DNA of 64,000 nucleotides from Syntrophaceae bacterium (GCA_009773315.1 WRPE01000002.1:43014-107013), one strand, 5' to 3'. Shown: positions 53,482-62,411, numbered from the stretch's first letter. The notes: generated from the letters alone by a model not told the origin. Translations and numbers: made by a program.

Positions 53482-54252
53482 ATGATGCGGACAGCGGGTA
53501 TTGATATCGGTTCGATTACGGCCAAGGCGGCTATTGTGGAAGACGGGAAAATTCTCGGAACAAAGATTATTTTTACCGGCTATAACGCGGAGGCGGCAGG
53601 TCTCAAAGTGTATGAGGATTTGCTTTCCGAATCCGGTCTCACTACGTCATCCGTTTCTAAAATCGTTTCCACCGGCTACGGCCGCAATTCGGTTAAATTT
53701 TCCGACAAAACCTTTACGGAAATTATGGCGCATGCCGCCGGAGCGTATTTTCTGAATTCGAAGATTCGAACCATTATTGATATTGGCGGACAAGACTCGA
53801 AAGCCATGGCGCTCGATGAACGGGGCAAGGTCAAAAATTTTGTAATGAACGACAAGTGTGCGGCTGGAACCGGCCGCTTCCTGGAAGTGATGGCGCGGGC
53901 GCTCGAAGTCAATCTCGATGAATTCGGCGCGATGTCGCTGCAATCGAAGCAGCCTTCAAAAATCAGCAGTTTGTGCACGGTCTTTGCGGAATCGGAAGTA
54001 ATCTCACTTATTGCCCGCGGTGAAAAAAGGCAAGACATCATCGCCGGTATTCATGAATCCATTGCCGCCCGCGTCTCATCGATGCTCGCGCGTGTCGGTG
54101 TCTCCGAACCGGTGATGATTACCGGCGGCGTAGCGCGCAACGCAGGCGTTGTGGACGCGCTCACGAGGAAACTCGGCGTAAAGATTGCGGTGTCATCTTA
54201 CGCGCAAGTCAATGGCGCGATCGGTGCGGCTGTTTTGGCCTTATCTCTCTAA
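53482..54252 (+). CDS. ATP-dependent activase of 2-hydroxyacyl-CoA dehydratase/benzoyl-CoA reductase
   Basis: The product has 256 residues of the ASKHA (actin/hexokinase) fold. Phosphate motifs are AGIDIGSITAKAA at the start and IDIGGQDSKAM near 100-110. The two cysteines C126 (NDKCAAGTGRF) and C165 (SSLCTVFAESEV) from each monomer hold one shared 4Fe-4S cluster in the homodimer. It hydrolyses ATP to push a low-potential electron into the two-subunit dehydratase encoded upstream (50692-53118). A second ATG follows the first directly. Confidence 0.92.
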   Translation: MMRTAGIDIGSITAKAAIVEDGKILGTKIIFTGYNAEAAGLKVYEDLLSESGLTTSSVSKIVSTGYGRNSVKFSDKTFTEIMAHAAGAYFLNSKIRTIIDIGGQDSKAMALDERGKVKNFVMNDKCAAGTGRFLEVMARALEVNLDEFGAMSLQSKQPSKISSLCTVFAESEVISLIARGEKRQDIIAGIHESIAARVSSMLARVGVSEPVMITGGVARNAGVVDALTRKLGVKIAVSSYAQVNGAIGAAVLALSL

Positions 54253-54348
54253 TCTAACTCGTATTAGCACTGACGGGGAAATATTCATTAGGACATCGTC
54301 GAGCAATCTGATATAGGTTGCCGACAAACATAAAATAAGGAGATCATA

Positions 54349-54792
54349 GTGCTTTCTGTTGGTGAAAATATTGATGCTTATTGTCTGAAATGTAAGTTAG
54401 TTCTGGCTCACCTGATATTGTTCAAAGTGGATGACGTGGTGAGCCGCGTAAAATGTAAAACCTGCGGCGCGGAACACAAATATCGGGGAACAATGCCGGG
54501 CGTCAAAAAGACTGCCGCCGTGCGTGCCCCCGGCGCTGTCCGGGCTAAAAAACCTGCGGCAGCAAAAGTGGCGGTTAATGACGCGCCCCTGCAATGGGAT
54601 CTTAAAAGCCGCAATATGCCGGCGGGAACATCCATACGGAATTATTCAATTAAGGAAACTTTCAAAGTCAATCATGTGATCAATCATCCGGTATTCGGGG
54701 TGGGTTTTGTCGAGAAAGTCGTCACGGACAAAAGTATCTCCGTGTTGTTTAATGATTCTGTGAAGTTAATGGGCATGAATGTCTCTTCCTGA
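54349..54792 (+). CDS. Zinc-ribbon hypothetical protein
   Basis: The product has 147 residues from a GTG at 54349 with AAGGAG six bases upstream. An N-terminal CxxC pair (C12, C15) and a second pair (C36, C39) form a zinc ribbon; an Ala/Lys/Pro-rich linker (about 50-80) follows, then a ~60-residue C-terminal part with NHPVFGVGFVEKVVTDKSIS that resembles an SH3-like nucleic-acid or protein-binding module. The function is unknown; it lies 96 bases after the activase. Confidence 0.7.
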   Translation: MLSVGENIDAYCLKCKLVLAHLILFKVDDVVSRVKCKTCGAEHKYRGTMPGVKKTAAVRAPGAVRAKKPAAAKVAVNDAPLQWDLKSRNMPAGTSIRNYSIKETFKVNHVINHPVFGVGFVEKVVTDKSISVLFNDSVKLMGMNVSS

Positions 54793-54970
54793 TGTCAGGC
54801 ATCAGAAGTCAGGTGTGACGATCCATATCTGCAGGGCGCATGATCTTGCGCCCTGATACCTTGTGCAAAGGCCGAAATATTCTTGTTGCTTTCAACACGG
54901 GCTTGCTTTAATTTTACCCCGAGCGGCAGCGTCATTAAAAAATATTATAAATAGCATCAGGAGGCAGGTT

Positions 54971-55423
54971 ATGGAAGATGTCTTATCGGCTTGCACAGTG
55001 ACTATGAATATTCCCGTGGCCTGGGGCGAGATGGACGCCATGGGGCATGTCAACAACATTATCTATTTCCGCTATTTTGAAACCGTGAGAATCGAGTACT
55101 TCAACCGCCTGGACATGATGGGTTATCAACGTGAATCGGGCATCGGGCCAATCCTGGCTTCCACTGAATGCCGCTTCAAGATGCCCCTGCATTATCCTGA
55201 TACGATCATCGTTGGATCAAAAATTCTGAGTTTGGCAGAAGACAGGTTTGTCATGGGCTATGAAGTGTTCAGCACCAAACACAGAAGGATCGCCGCCGAC
55301 GGCGAAGGTGTGATCGTAACCTACGACTACAAAAATAATAAAAAAGTCCATATCCCCGAAGCGCTGAAAACAAAGATTATGGAATTGGAGAAGATAGAGA
55401 AAACTACGGCCCTAACCATCTGA
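54971..55423 (+). CDS. Acyl-CoA thioesterase (4HBT hot-dog family)
   Basis: The product has 150 residues from the ATG at 54971 behind AGGAGG; the frame could open earlier (54863) without similarity. The signature WGEMDAMGHVNNIIYFRYFE contains the catalytic aspartate D22 of 4-hydroxybenzoyl-CoA-type thioesterases. It probably releases short- or medium-chain acids from CoA. Its 3' end overlaps feoB on the opposite strand by 20 bases. Confidence 0.9.
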   Translation: MEDVLSACTVTMNIPVAWGEMDAMGHVNNIIYFRYFETVRIEYFNRLDMMGYQRESGIGPILASTECRFKMPLHYPDTIIVGSKILSLAEDRFVMGYEVFSTKHRRIAADGEGVIVTYDYKNNKKVHIPEALKTKIMELEKIEKTTALTI

Positions 55424-57641
55424 CAAAATTAAACGCCGCCATCCCGCCCAGATAGGAAACAATCAAGGTCATAGCGATGGTGGAATAGAACCATCTGTTA
55501 CTGTTCATTTCTTTGCGCAGGACAGCGATGGTTGCGGCACAGGGGATAAAAAGCATCATGACAACAAGAAATGCTGCGGCCGATTCCGGACTCATGATGG
55601 TGGGCAGGGTTTGAGAAAGCCCGTCTTTTCCTACGGAGTAAAGAACACCCAGCGTCGCCACAACATTTTCCTTGGCGACGAGTCCTGTGATTAACGCGGT
55701 GATCATTTTCCAGTCCAGCCCGAGTGGCACGCCCAGCGGCTGAAGTAACCTGCCCACGGAAGCCAGAAAACTTTCTTCCACATTGCCCGTTGGAAAATAA
55801 GATAAAATCCAGATCAAAAGCGAAACGCCCAGGATAACCGTCCCGGCTTTGCGGACGAAGGAGATGGTTCTCGACCAGATGACCATCAGAATCGTTTTTA
55901 AATCGGGACAGTGATAAATCGGCAGTTCCATGATGAACGGCGCATCCTGTTTCCAGAGGGTTTTGTTGACAAAAATTCCGGCAATTCCTAATACAACAAT
56001 ATTTAACGCCAGTATGCTCCACGACACGAAAACAGCGTTTTCTCTGAAAATGGCGGCTGAAACCAGTGTCAAGACGGCTAGTCTGGCGGTGCAGGGAACA
56101 AGAGGAATCAAAAGCAGTGTAATCATACGGGCTTTGCGTGTTTCGATAATGCGCGCGCCAAGAACCGCCGGAACGTTGCAGCCGAAACCCAGGCACATCG
56201 GGATGAAACTCTTGCCGTGCAGGCCGACCAGATGCATGATTCTGTCCATCACAAAGGCGGCGCGAGCCATATAGCCGACATCTTCCAGCAAGGCCATGAT
56301 AGCAAAAAAAATCAGCAATACCGGCAGGAAAGTCAGGACAGAGCCTGCCCCGCCGATGACGCCGTTGAGCAGCATCCCTTGCAGCCAGATCGGCCAGCCG
56401 CTTGTGGCCGGTGTGCAAAAGGCAATGAATTGCGAGATTAAATCGGCAAGCCAGGTTTGCAGCGGCACGCCGATAGAATAGGTCAGGAAAAAGACAAAGG
56501 CCATGATGGCCAGTAAAATCGGAATGCCGAAAATCGGACGCGTCAGCACATGATCGATTCTGTCGGTGAGCACAACCTGTCCCATTCTGAAGTGGGAGAC
56601 GGCCGCCCGGGTCATTTTTTCAATCCAGTCATAGCGGCCGTTAACCACGGCATGCAATGCGTCTTCGTGTTTGCTGAGCAGTGTTAGAATCGTATTCCAG
56701 CCGGATGGCTGCGCTTGCTTTTCAACCATGGCGGATACTTCCGGGTCGCCCTCCATTAGTTTAACAGCCACCCATTCGGGGGTGTAAGGATTCTGAATAT
56801 AAGGCCGGATGGTTTCCAGTATGCTTTGATAAATTTCCAGATGATCGGCGGAAACCTCAGGCAGTTCGGGTTGAAAATTTTGAGGGCAGGAAGCCAGTTC
56901 CGTAATTTGATCCACCAGCTCTTTGATGCCGCTGTTACGTTTGGCGACCATGGGAATGACCGGTAGGCCCAGAGAATCCTGTAAAGCCTTCGCGTCAACC
57001 TGCGTGCCCTGGTTTGATGCAACGTCCAGCATGTTGATGGCCACGATCACCGGCCGATTGAGCAGTAAAACTTCAGATAAAAGATAAAGGCTTCTCTCCA
57101 GCGCGGCAGCGTTCAGCACCAGCACGACAAGATCGGGCTTTTCCTGAATGATGAAATCACGGGTGACTCTTTCTTCCTCGGAAAAAGATGTGAGACTGTA
57201 AGTGCCCGGCAGATCGACAATGCGGATTAAAATATCATTGGCGCGGTGCAAGCCCTCTTTTTTCTCGACGGTTTTTCCGGGCCAGTTGCCTACATGCTGG
57301 GAAAGCCCCGTCAGAATATTAAAGACGGTGGATTTGCCGACATTGGGTTGGCCGACCAACGCGACGAATATTTCCTTTTCGATGGGGGGAAGGCAGGTCT
57401 CATCGTTGGCATTGATTTTGTAAACCATAATTTTCGAGGCTTCGCCTCGTCCTAGAGCAATCCGGGTTGCCGAGACTAAAATAACAACCATTCCGCCGCT
57501 GACCTGAGCGATGCGGAATTTTGCGCCGGTAATGATACCCATGCCGGCCAGGCGGCTGGTCAGGGCAGACCTGTCTTCAATGGAATGAATGACGCCCTGA
57601 TCTCCTTCCCGCAAATCTGTGATGACAACCAGGTTACTCAT
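55404..57641 (-). CDS. feoB: FeoA-FeoB fusion, ferrous iron transporter
   Basis: The product has 745 residues. Residues 1-75 are a FeoA (SH3-like) domain (MGIITGAKFRIAQVSGG), fused to a FeoB G domain: G1 GQPNVGKST at 97-105, G3 DLPGTY at 143-148, G4 NMLD at 203-206. About nine to ten membrane helices follow with Gate motifs. It imports Fe2+, which suits a cell with many iron-sulfur enzymes. FeoA is usually a separate gene. The 3' end overlaps the thioesterase gene; the start overlaps the DUF2156 stop (ATGA type). Confidence 0.93.
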   Translation of the reverse strand: MSNLVVITDLREGDQGVIHSIEDRSALTSRLAGMGIITGAKFRIAQVSGGMVVILVSATRIALGRGEASKIMVYKINANDETCLPPIEKEIFVALVGQPNVGKSTVFNILTGLSQHVGNWPGKTVEKKEGLHRANDILIRIVDLPGTYSLTSFSEEERVTRDFIIQEKPDLVVLVLNAAALERSLYLLSEVLLLNRPVIVAINMLDVASNQGTQVDAKALQDSLGLPVIPMVAKRNSGIKELVDQITELASCPQNFQPELPEVSADHLEIYQSILETIRPYIQNPYTPEWVAVKLMEGDPEVSAMVEKQAQPSGWNTILTLLSKHEDALHAVVNGRYDWIEKMTRAAVSHFRMGQVVLTDRIDHVLTRPIFGIPILLAIMAFVFFLTYSIGVPLQTWLADLISQFIAFCTPATSGWPIWLQGMLLNGVIGGAGSVLTFLPVLLIFFAIMALLEDVGYMARAAFVMDRIMHLVGLHGKSFIPMCLGFGCNVPAVLGARIIETRKARMITLLLIPLVPCTARLAVLTLVSAAIFRENAVFVSWSILALNIVVLGIAGIFVNKTLWKQDAPFIMELPIYHCPDLKTILMVIWSRTISFVRKAGTVILGVSLLIWILSYFPTGNVEESFLASVGRLLQPLGVPLGLDWKMITALITGLVAKENVVATLGVLYSVGKDGLSQTLPTIMSPESAAAFLVVMMLFIPCAATIAVLRKEMNSNRWFYSTIAMTLIVSYLGGMAAFNFVRWLGP

Positions 57642-58507
57642 TCGGCTCCAACTTTAAGACTGACGCGATATTTTTTTAAAATGCATTCCGGGCCATAAGA
57701 ACCTTTTGTTTTCCGTAAATTCTTGTTGCCCATATCCTCTTCCAGATTCAGATACTTATATTGCGACTGCAATTTTATGGCCGTATCGTTGAACATAAAC
57801 TCATAAATGCCATGATACTTTTTGGAGGCTTTGGCAAAATGCAGGCAGAACGTATCTTTGTTGAGCGTCTCGCCAATGATGAATCCCGCCGGTTCATTCT
57901 CAATGTAATATATTGTGCCCCACAGCGCAAGCTCCGAGGCTTTTTTCAAAGCCTCGGAGCACACCGCAAAATCGGTTTTGCTGGCGGTGACGACGGATTC
58001 GTCCTGCCACTGGCGCAAAATTTCCAGGCTGTCGAGTAGGGTATCATCGGATAGCGGTCGTTGCAAGGGTTGGAATGCGCCGATAAACTGATTCAGATGA
58101 TTGCGGTGACGGGTATATTGTTTTCCGGCGAATGACGCCATGTTCGAAGTCAGATAAATATAATCCGATTCACTGTCGTCGGACGTGACACAAAATTCAT
58201 CTTTCGGAAAAAACGCCAGCCATTCTTCGGGGATTGGAAAGAAAAAATTTTTATCATTCAACAAATGTCTGAGCGTGTCCGGGGAGCAGGCCTGAGGGTT
58301 ATCCAGCGGCATGATATAATTTTGACACTGACGGTTGTAGGCGGAGATGAAGGTTCCGCAATCTTTCCTCAATATTTCATAACGGCTGACATTGCGGAAT
58401 AGATAAATATTGGTGAATGTATAGTCTGAAATGTATAACTTCATTTGCCGGAAACGTGCGGACAGAAATGGCCGGTGCTTCAGGTCAATAGTTTCAATAA
58501 TATCCAT
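57638..58507 (-). CDS. DUF2156 (phosphatidylglycerol lysyltransferase-like) protein
   Basis: The product has 289 residues and a GNAT-like acyltransferase fold. The C-terminal segment LNLEEDMGNKNLRKTKGSYG (near residues 255-275) is the signature of this family, which includes aminoacyl-lipid synthases. No membrane part is present, so it is the soluble domain only. It overlaps feoB by four bases and may be co-translated with it, though the link to iron uptake is unclear. A perfect hairpin with a 13-base stem is buried in the coding sequence at 57931-57960. Confidence 0.82.
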   Translation of the reverse strand: MDIIETIDLKHRPFLSARFRQMKLYISDYTFTNIYLFRNVSRYEILRKDCGTFISAYNRQCQNYIMPLDNPQACSPDTLRHLLNDKNFFFPIPEEWLAFFPKDEFCVTSDDSESDYIYLTSNMASFAGKQYTRHRNHLNQFIGAFQPLQRPLSDDTLLDSLEILRQWQDESVVTASKTDFAVCSEALKKASELALWGTIYYIENEPAGFIIGETLNKDTFCLHFAKASKKYHGIYEFMFNDTAIKLQSQYKYLNLEEDMGNKNLRKTKGSYGPECILKKYRVSLKVGAE

Positions 58508-58541
58508 AAAATAAGATGTCTTAAGCCCTTCCGAGTTCTAC

Positions 58542-59228
58542 TCACAGATTAAAATGGTGCTGATGTTCACGAAGCCAGCGCCGCTGCGCCTTGTAATCCG
58601 GAATCACTTCTATCACTAAGTTCCAGAATTTTGAAGAATGATTTTTCTCCCGGATGTGCATCAGTTCATGCACCACCACATAGTCAATTACTTGACGCGG
58701 CACCATGATCAGGCGGAAGCTGAATGATAAATTATTATCTTCCGAGCAGGACCCCCAGCGCCTCTCGGCGGATGTTATCCGAAGGCCGCTTGACGTAAGC
58801 TTAAGCATGCTGATGTAAAAATCAACTCGTTCACTTAAATATTGCCGTGCTTTTTTCTTATACCAGGAAATAAAGCAGTGTTTTTTCATTTCTGTGTTTT
58901 CGGGGCAGTTCAGGAAAAAGCGGTTATTCCAAAAAATAACGCCTGTATTTTCCAGTGGTTCAAAAAAGGCTTCCAGGGGATAGGCTTGGCCCAGATAATA
59001 AAAATTTTCACCGGTGACGTATTCTTTTTTCTTATGCAAAGGCAGAAGTTCAGCTTGCTTGCGCATGGCCCGATCAATCCAGGTCTGTTTTTCTTCAACA
59101 AATCGGTTGATTTCCGCGACAGGTGTAAAGTAAGGCGCGTAAATCATGAGTTCCGAGTTGTCGCCGATTTGCAACGAAATCGTTTTCTTGCGTTTGCGGC
59201 TGCGTTTCAGATTGTATTGAATATTCAT
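58542..59228 (-). CDS. YgjP-like metallopeptidase (M48/DUF45)
   Basis: The product has 228 residues from the ATG at 59228 (AAGG upstream); a GTG two codons earlier is possible. The zinc motif is VVHELMHIREKNHSSKFW, with HELMH at 187-191 and a following His. The N-terminus has KRSRKRKKTISLQIG and ERRWGSCSEDNNLSFSFRL in the middle, typical of the YgjP/SprT-like family. It is a presumed cytoplasmic zinc protease; the substrate is unknown. 34 bases upstream of the DUF2156 gene on the same strand. Confidence 0.88.
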   Translation of the reverse strand: MNIQYNLKRSRKRKKTISLQIGDNSELMIYAPYFTPVAEINRFVEEKQTWIDRAMRKQAELLPLHKKKEYVTGENFYYLGQAYPLEAFFEPLENTGVIFWNNRFFLNCPENTEMKKHCFISWYKKKARQYLSERVDFYISMLKLTSSGLRITSAERRWGSCSEDNNLSFSFRLIMVPRQVIDYVVVHELMHIREKNHSSKFWNLVIEVIPDYKAQRRWLREHQHHFNL

Positions 59229-59343
59229 AAGCACCTTATGTTTTCAGTATAGAATGCAAGCCCTGATGAGTCAAGGGAAAGGGTTTTTACTTGCTGTCCA
59301 ATCAGTAATAATGCTACAATTAAATAAAATAAGGAGGCTTGAA

Positions 59344-60249
59344 ATGAAGAGAAAGGCTATTCTTTTCCTGGCAGTTGTCATGATACTTTTTTCTGTGTCT
59401 CTTGTAAATAGTTCCGGCTGGCAATTAAAAGATATGGGAGTCGGCATCTATGATGACGCGGCTTACGATAAGGAACTGCGGATTGTGGAAAAGAGAAATA
59501 CCTGGTCCATGCAGGAGTTGCAGAGCAGAAGCGCGCTAATTGGACGCGGCAAGGTGTTTGGCGCGTGGCTGGTGGGTCCTCCGGTCAATACCTACTTGAA
59601 TAAGAACGGTGTTGCGGAATACGGCTACAAGTATCGTCTGACCGACCCGAAGGGTCAATCCATCGTTGCCGGCCCGCATGGCTTTTATATGCCGGGCTTT
59701 ACGACAACAGGCATCAATGTCGGAGTGGTCGGAAACTGGAGAATCGATTATATGCTCTGGCATAGAAGCACAGAGCAGGTTACGCCGATTGGTTCAATAG
59801 AGTTTAAAATTACTGATGGAGCGACAGCAAAACCTGTCCAAACCGGCTGGCAATTAAAAGACATGGGAGTTGGTATCTATGATGATGCGGCTTACGATAA
59901 GGAATTGCGGATTGTGGAAAAGAGAAATACCTGGTCCATACAGGAATTGCAGAGCAGAGGCGCGCTAATTGGACGCGGCAAGGTGTTTGGCGTGTGGCTG
60001 GTTGGCCCTCCGGTCAGTTCCTATCTGAATAAACATGGTCAGGCTGAATACGCTTATAAGTATCGCTTAACAGACCCCAAAGGTAACTCCAGCGTCTTTG
60101 GCCCGCATGGCTTTTATTCGCCAGGCTTTACGACAATTTTCATTAACACCTGGATTGCCGGAAACTGGAAAGTCGAATTCACGATCTGGCAGAGAAGCAC
60201 GCAACAGGATACACCGATCGGGACAATCGATTTCAAAATTACGGATTAG
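59344..60249 (+). CDS. Secreted protein of two near-identical ~143-residue repeats
   Basis: The product has 301 residues from the ATG at 59344, which follows AAGGAGG; earlier starts lack a ribosome site. An N-terminal signal peptide (about 1-24) is followed by two copies of an unknown domain: residues 25-167 and 168-301. Each starts GWQLKDMGVGIYDDAAYDKE, and copies differ in about one position in five. Both end with PIGxIxFKITD. The DNA unit is 429 bases, so the gene arose by in-frame tandem duplication. I do not recognise the domain; it is predicted to be all-beta and periplasmic or extracellular. Confidence 0.85.
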   Translation: MKRKAILFLAVVMILFSVSLVNSSGWQLKDMGVGIYDDAAYDKELRIVEKRNTWSMQELQSRSALIGRGKVFGAWLVGPPVNTYLNKNGVAEYGYKYRLTDPKGQSIVAGPHGFYMPGFTTTGINVGVVGNWRIDYMLWHRSTEQVTPIGSIEFKITDGATAKPVQTGWQLKDMGVGIYDDAAYDKELRIVEKRNTWSIQELQSRGALIGRGKVFGVWLVGPPVSSYLNKHGQAEYAYKYRLTDPKGNSSVFGPHGFYSPGFTTIFINTWIAGNWKVEFTIWQRSTQQDTPIGTIDFKITD

Positions 60250-60261
60250 AGGCATTATTGA

Positions 60262-60606
60262 ATGGAACAGAGCGATAAACGCCCCTGGGGCTACTTTGAA
60301 GTATTATCGGATATGGGAGATCATAAAGTAAAACGGATTGTTGTCGCGCCAGGCGGCAGCCTGAGTTTGCAACGCCACAAACTGCGTTCGGAGCACTGGT
60401 ATGCCGTTTCCGGTGAGGGTGTGGCGACCATTGACGGCAAAACTTTTTCTCTGCGCGGCGGTACAGCGGCTGACATACCTCAAGGCGCGACCCACCGTCT
60501 GGAGAACCTATCCGGTATCGATCTGGTCATCATCGAAGTCCAGACAGGCACGTATTTCGGCGAAGACGATATTGAAAGGCTGGAAGATAAGTACGGCCGA
60601 GCTTGA
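60262..60606 (+). CDS. Cupin protein, mannose-6-phosphate isomerase type II-like
   Basis: The 114 residues are one cupin domain: RPWGYFEVLSD, KRIVVAPGGSLSLQRHKLRS (metal ligands) and EHWYAVSGEGVATIDG. This matches the C-terminal domain of bifunctional mannose-1-phosphate guanylyltransferase/isomerases, here free-standing. It may isomerise mannose-6-phosphate for nucleotide-sugar synthesis. It starts 12 bases after the repeat-protein gene. Confidence 0.85.
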   Translation: MEQSDKRPWGYFEVLSDMGDHKVKRIVVAPGGSLSLQRHKLRSEHWYAVSGEGVATIDGKTFSLRGGTAADIPQGATHRLENLSGIDLVIIEVQTGTYFGEDDIERLEDKYGRA

Positions 60607-60682
60607 TCAACATCAATGAGCGCAGGGGTTGCAAAGAACCAGGCTATCTTCATAAGTCATGGGACAGACGGCACAAATAATA

Positions 60683-60711
60683 TTGACAGATTAATCTCCA
60701 TCGGCTATATT
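60683..60711 (+). promoter_or_regulatory. Sigma-70 promoter for the DUF4143 ATPase gene
   Basis: TTGACA (60683-60688) and TATATT (60706-60711), exactly 17 bases apart. The left arm of a 13-base inverted repeat fills most of the spacer, so a protein bound there would block polymerase. Confidence 0.8.
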
Positions 60712-60743
60712 GCAGTTGTATTGCAACATGGCCGATGGAGATT
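60693..60743 (+). promoter_or_regulatory. Perfect 13-bp inverted repeat spanning promoter spacer and ribosome site
   Basis: AATCTCCATCGGC (60693-60705) pairs with GCCGATGGAGATT (60731-60743) across 25 bases. The right arm includes the GGAG ribosome site eight bases before the ATG at 60748. On DNA it can be an operator; transcripts starting upstream (for example read-through from the cupin gene) could fold and hide the ribosome site, while those from the local promoter lack the left arm. Confidence 0.75.
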
Positions 60744-60747
60744 TTAA

Positions 60748-61971
60748 ATGTACCACACAAGAACGCTCGAAAAATATTTTATTCAGGCCTCCCGTCAATT
60801 TCCGGTATCCCTGGTTACCGGCGCGCGGCAAGTGGGCAAGACAACCTTCCTGCAGCACTTAATCGGCAATGACAGAACCTATGTTACACTCGATGATCCG
60901 CTGGTTTTAAATCTTGCCAAGAACGATCCGGCCCTTTTCATGCAGCGCTTTCCCGCTCCGCTTTTGATTGACGAAATTCAGTACGCCCCTGAATTGCTTC
61001 CCTATATCAAGATGGAATCCGACAAACAACGAAAAACTGCTCTTTACTGGCTGACCGGTTCGCAGCAGTTTCATCTCATGAAAGGGGTTTCAGAATCGCT
61101 TGCCGGACGTGTCGGCATCGTGCAATTGCTTGGTTTTTCACGCCGGGAGATGAGCGGCCTGAGCGAAACATCCACGCCGTTCCTTCCACTACCCAAAGAG
61201 ATCGACCGGCGGTTGAAGTCGGGCGGGACCGTCACACTCAAAGACCTCTACAACATCATCTGGCGCGGCTCTTTTCCGGCCATAGCTATCTCGAAAAATA
61301 AAGATCGCGATCTATTCTATCGTTCTTACGTTCAAACCTACCTGCAAAGAGATGTGCGGGATCTGGCGCGTGTCGGCGACGAAATGGCTTTTCTTAGATT
61401 CTTGCGCACGGCGGCGGCGCGGACAGGCCAGCTTCTCAATCTGGCGGAAATGGCGCGCGATGTGGACATTTCCTACAACACAGCCAAAAGCTGGCTTTCA
61501 ATCCTGCAAGCCTCCGGTCTTGTGTACCTGCTCGAACCTTATTTCACAAACGTCACCAAACGGTTGGTCAAAACATCCAAACTATATTTTCTTGATACCG
61601 GCCTGTGCGCATGGCTGACCGAATGGTCAAGTCCGGAAACTCTGGAAGCCGGTGCTTTTTCCGGAGCGATTCTGGAGAGCTGGATCTTTGTCGAAATTCT
61701 CAAATCGTGGCTGCACAGCGGGCAGACGCCGCCTTTTTATTACTATCGCGACAAAGATGGCAAAGAAATTGATTTGCTGATCATACGCGACAATACCATC
61801 TACCCGCTGGAATTCAAAAAAACCTCTTCGCCCGACAAAAAGGCTGTTCAGCATTTTTCTTTATTGGAAAAGCTCAATTTGAAAGTCGGCCACGGCGGTG
61901 TTATTTGCCTGTCAACTCAGTCCCTGCCGATCAATGCCGGTGTTTCATCTATACCGGTTAGTGCGATTTAG
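60748..61971 (+). CDS. AAA ATPase with DUF4143 domain
   Basis: The product has 407 residues. Walker A TGARQVGKTTF is at about 24-34, Walker B LLIDEIQYAP at 72-81; the DUF4143 C-terminal domain is visible as MARDVDISYNTAKSWLSILQ (winged-helix-like) and later YYRDKDGKEIDLLI with YPLEFKKTSSPDKKA. The latter arrangement (E-x-D ... EFKK) resembles a PD-(D/E)XK fold. These ATPases are frequent, horizontally mobile genes of unknown function. Expression seems closely controlled, see the hairpin at 60693-60743. Confidence 0.9.
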   Translation: MYHTRTLEKYFIQASRQFPVSLVTGARQVGKTTFLQHLIGNDRTYVTLDDPLVLNLAKNDPALFMQRFPAPLLIDEIQYAPELLPYIKMESDKQRKTALYWLTGSQQFHLMKGVSESLAGRVGIVQLLGFSRREMSGLSETSTPFLPLPKEIDRRLKSGGTVTLKDLYNIIWRGSFPAIAISKNKDRDLFYRSYVQTYLQRDVRDLARVGDEMAFLRFLRTAAARTGQLLNLAEMARDVDISYNTAKSWLSILQASGLVYLLEPYFTNVTKRLVKTSKLYFLDTGLCAWLTEWSSPETLEAGAFSGAILESWIFVEILKSWLHSGQTPPFYYYRDKDGKEIDLLIIRDNTIYPLEFKKTSSPDKKAVQHFSLLEKLNLKVGHGGVICLSTQSLPINAGVSSIPVSAI

Positions 61972-61985
61972 AATGAGGGGTGATG

Positions 61986-62411
61986 ATGAAGATTGCAAAA
62001 TACGAAGATTACAAAGTAGGGGATAAGGCCGAGCACACCAAAACCGTCACGGAGGCGGATGTTGCATTCTTCGCGGAGATTTCCGGCGATTTCAATCCTC
62101 TTCACATGAACGAAGAGTTTGCCCAAAAAAGCCAGTTTGGGAAGAGGGTCGTTCATGGTTGTTTTTCATCCGCGCTCATTTCCGCCGTCATCGGGATGAA
62201 ATTGCCGGGGCCCGGAGCGCTTTATGTCTCCCAAACAAGTAATTTCCGAAAGCCCGTTTTTTTAGGGGATACCTTGACAGCCGCGGCGGAAGTATCAGAG
62301 AAGTTCACGAAAAAAGAGGGTATGTTAAAATTTCTTAAGCTCAGCACTGTCGTCGCAAATCAAAACGGGGTCGTCGTCACTGACGGGGAAGCGCTTGTCA
62401 TCATTATGTGA
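61986..62411 (+). CDS. MaoC-like (R)-specific enoyl-CoA hydratase
   Basis: The product has 141 residues from the third of three in-frame start codons (GAGGGG seven bases upstream). The hydratase-2 motif is SGDFNPLHMNEEFAQ with catalytic D35 and H40. It hydrates trans-2-enoyl-CoA to the (R)-3-hydroxyacyl-CoA, for polyester synthesis, fatty acid metabolism or epimerisation in beta-oxidation. It follows the DUF4143 gene by 14 bases but is functionally unlike it. Confidence 0.9.
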   Translation: MKIAKYEDYKVGDKAEHTKTVTEADVAFFAEISGDFNPLHMNEEFAQKSQFGKRVVHGCFSSALISAVIGMKLPGPGALYVSQTSNFRKPVFLGDTLTAAAEVSEKFTKKEGMLKFLKLSTVVANQNGVVVTDGEALVIIM

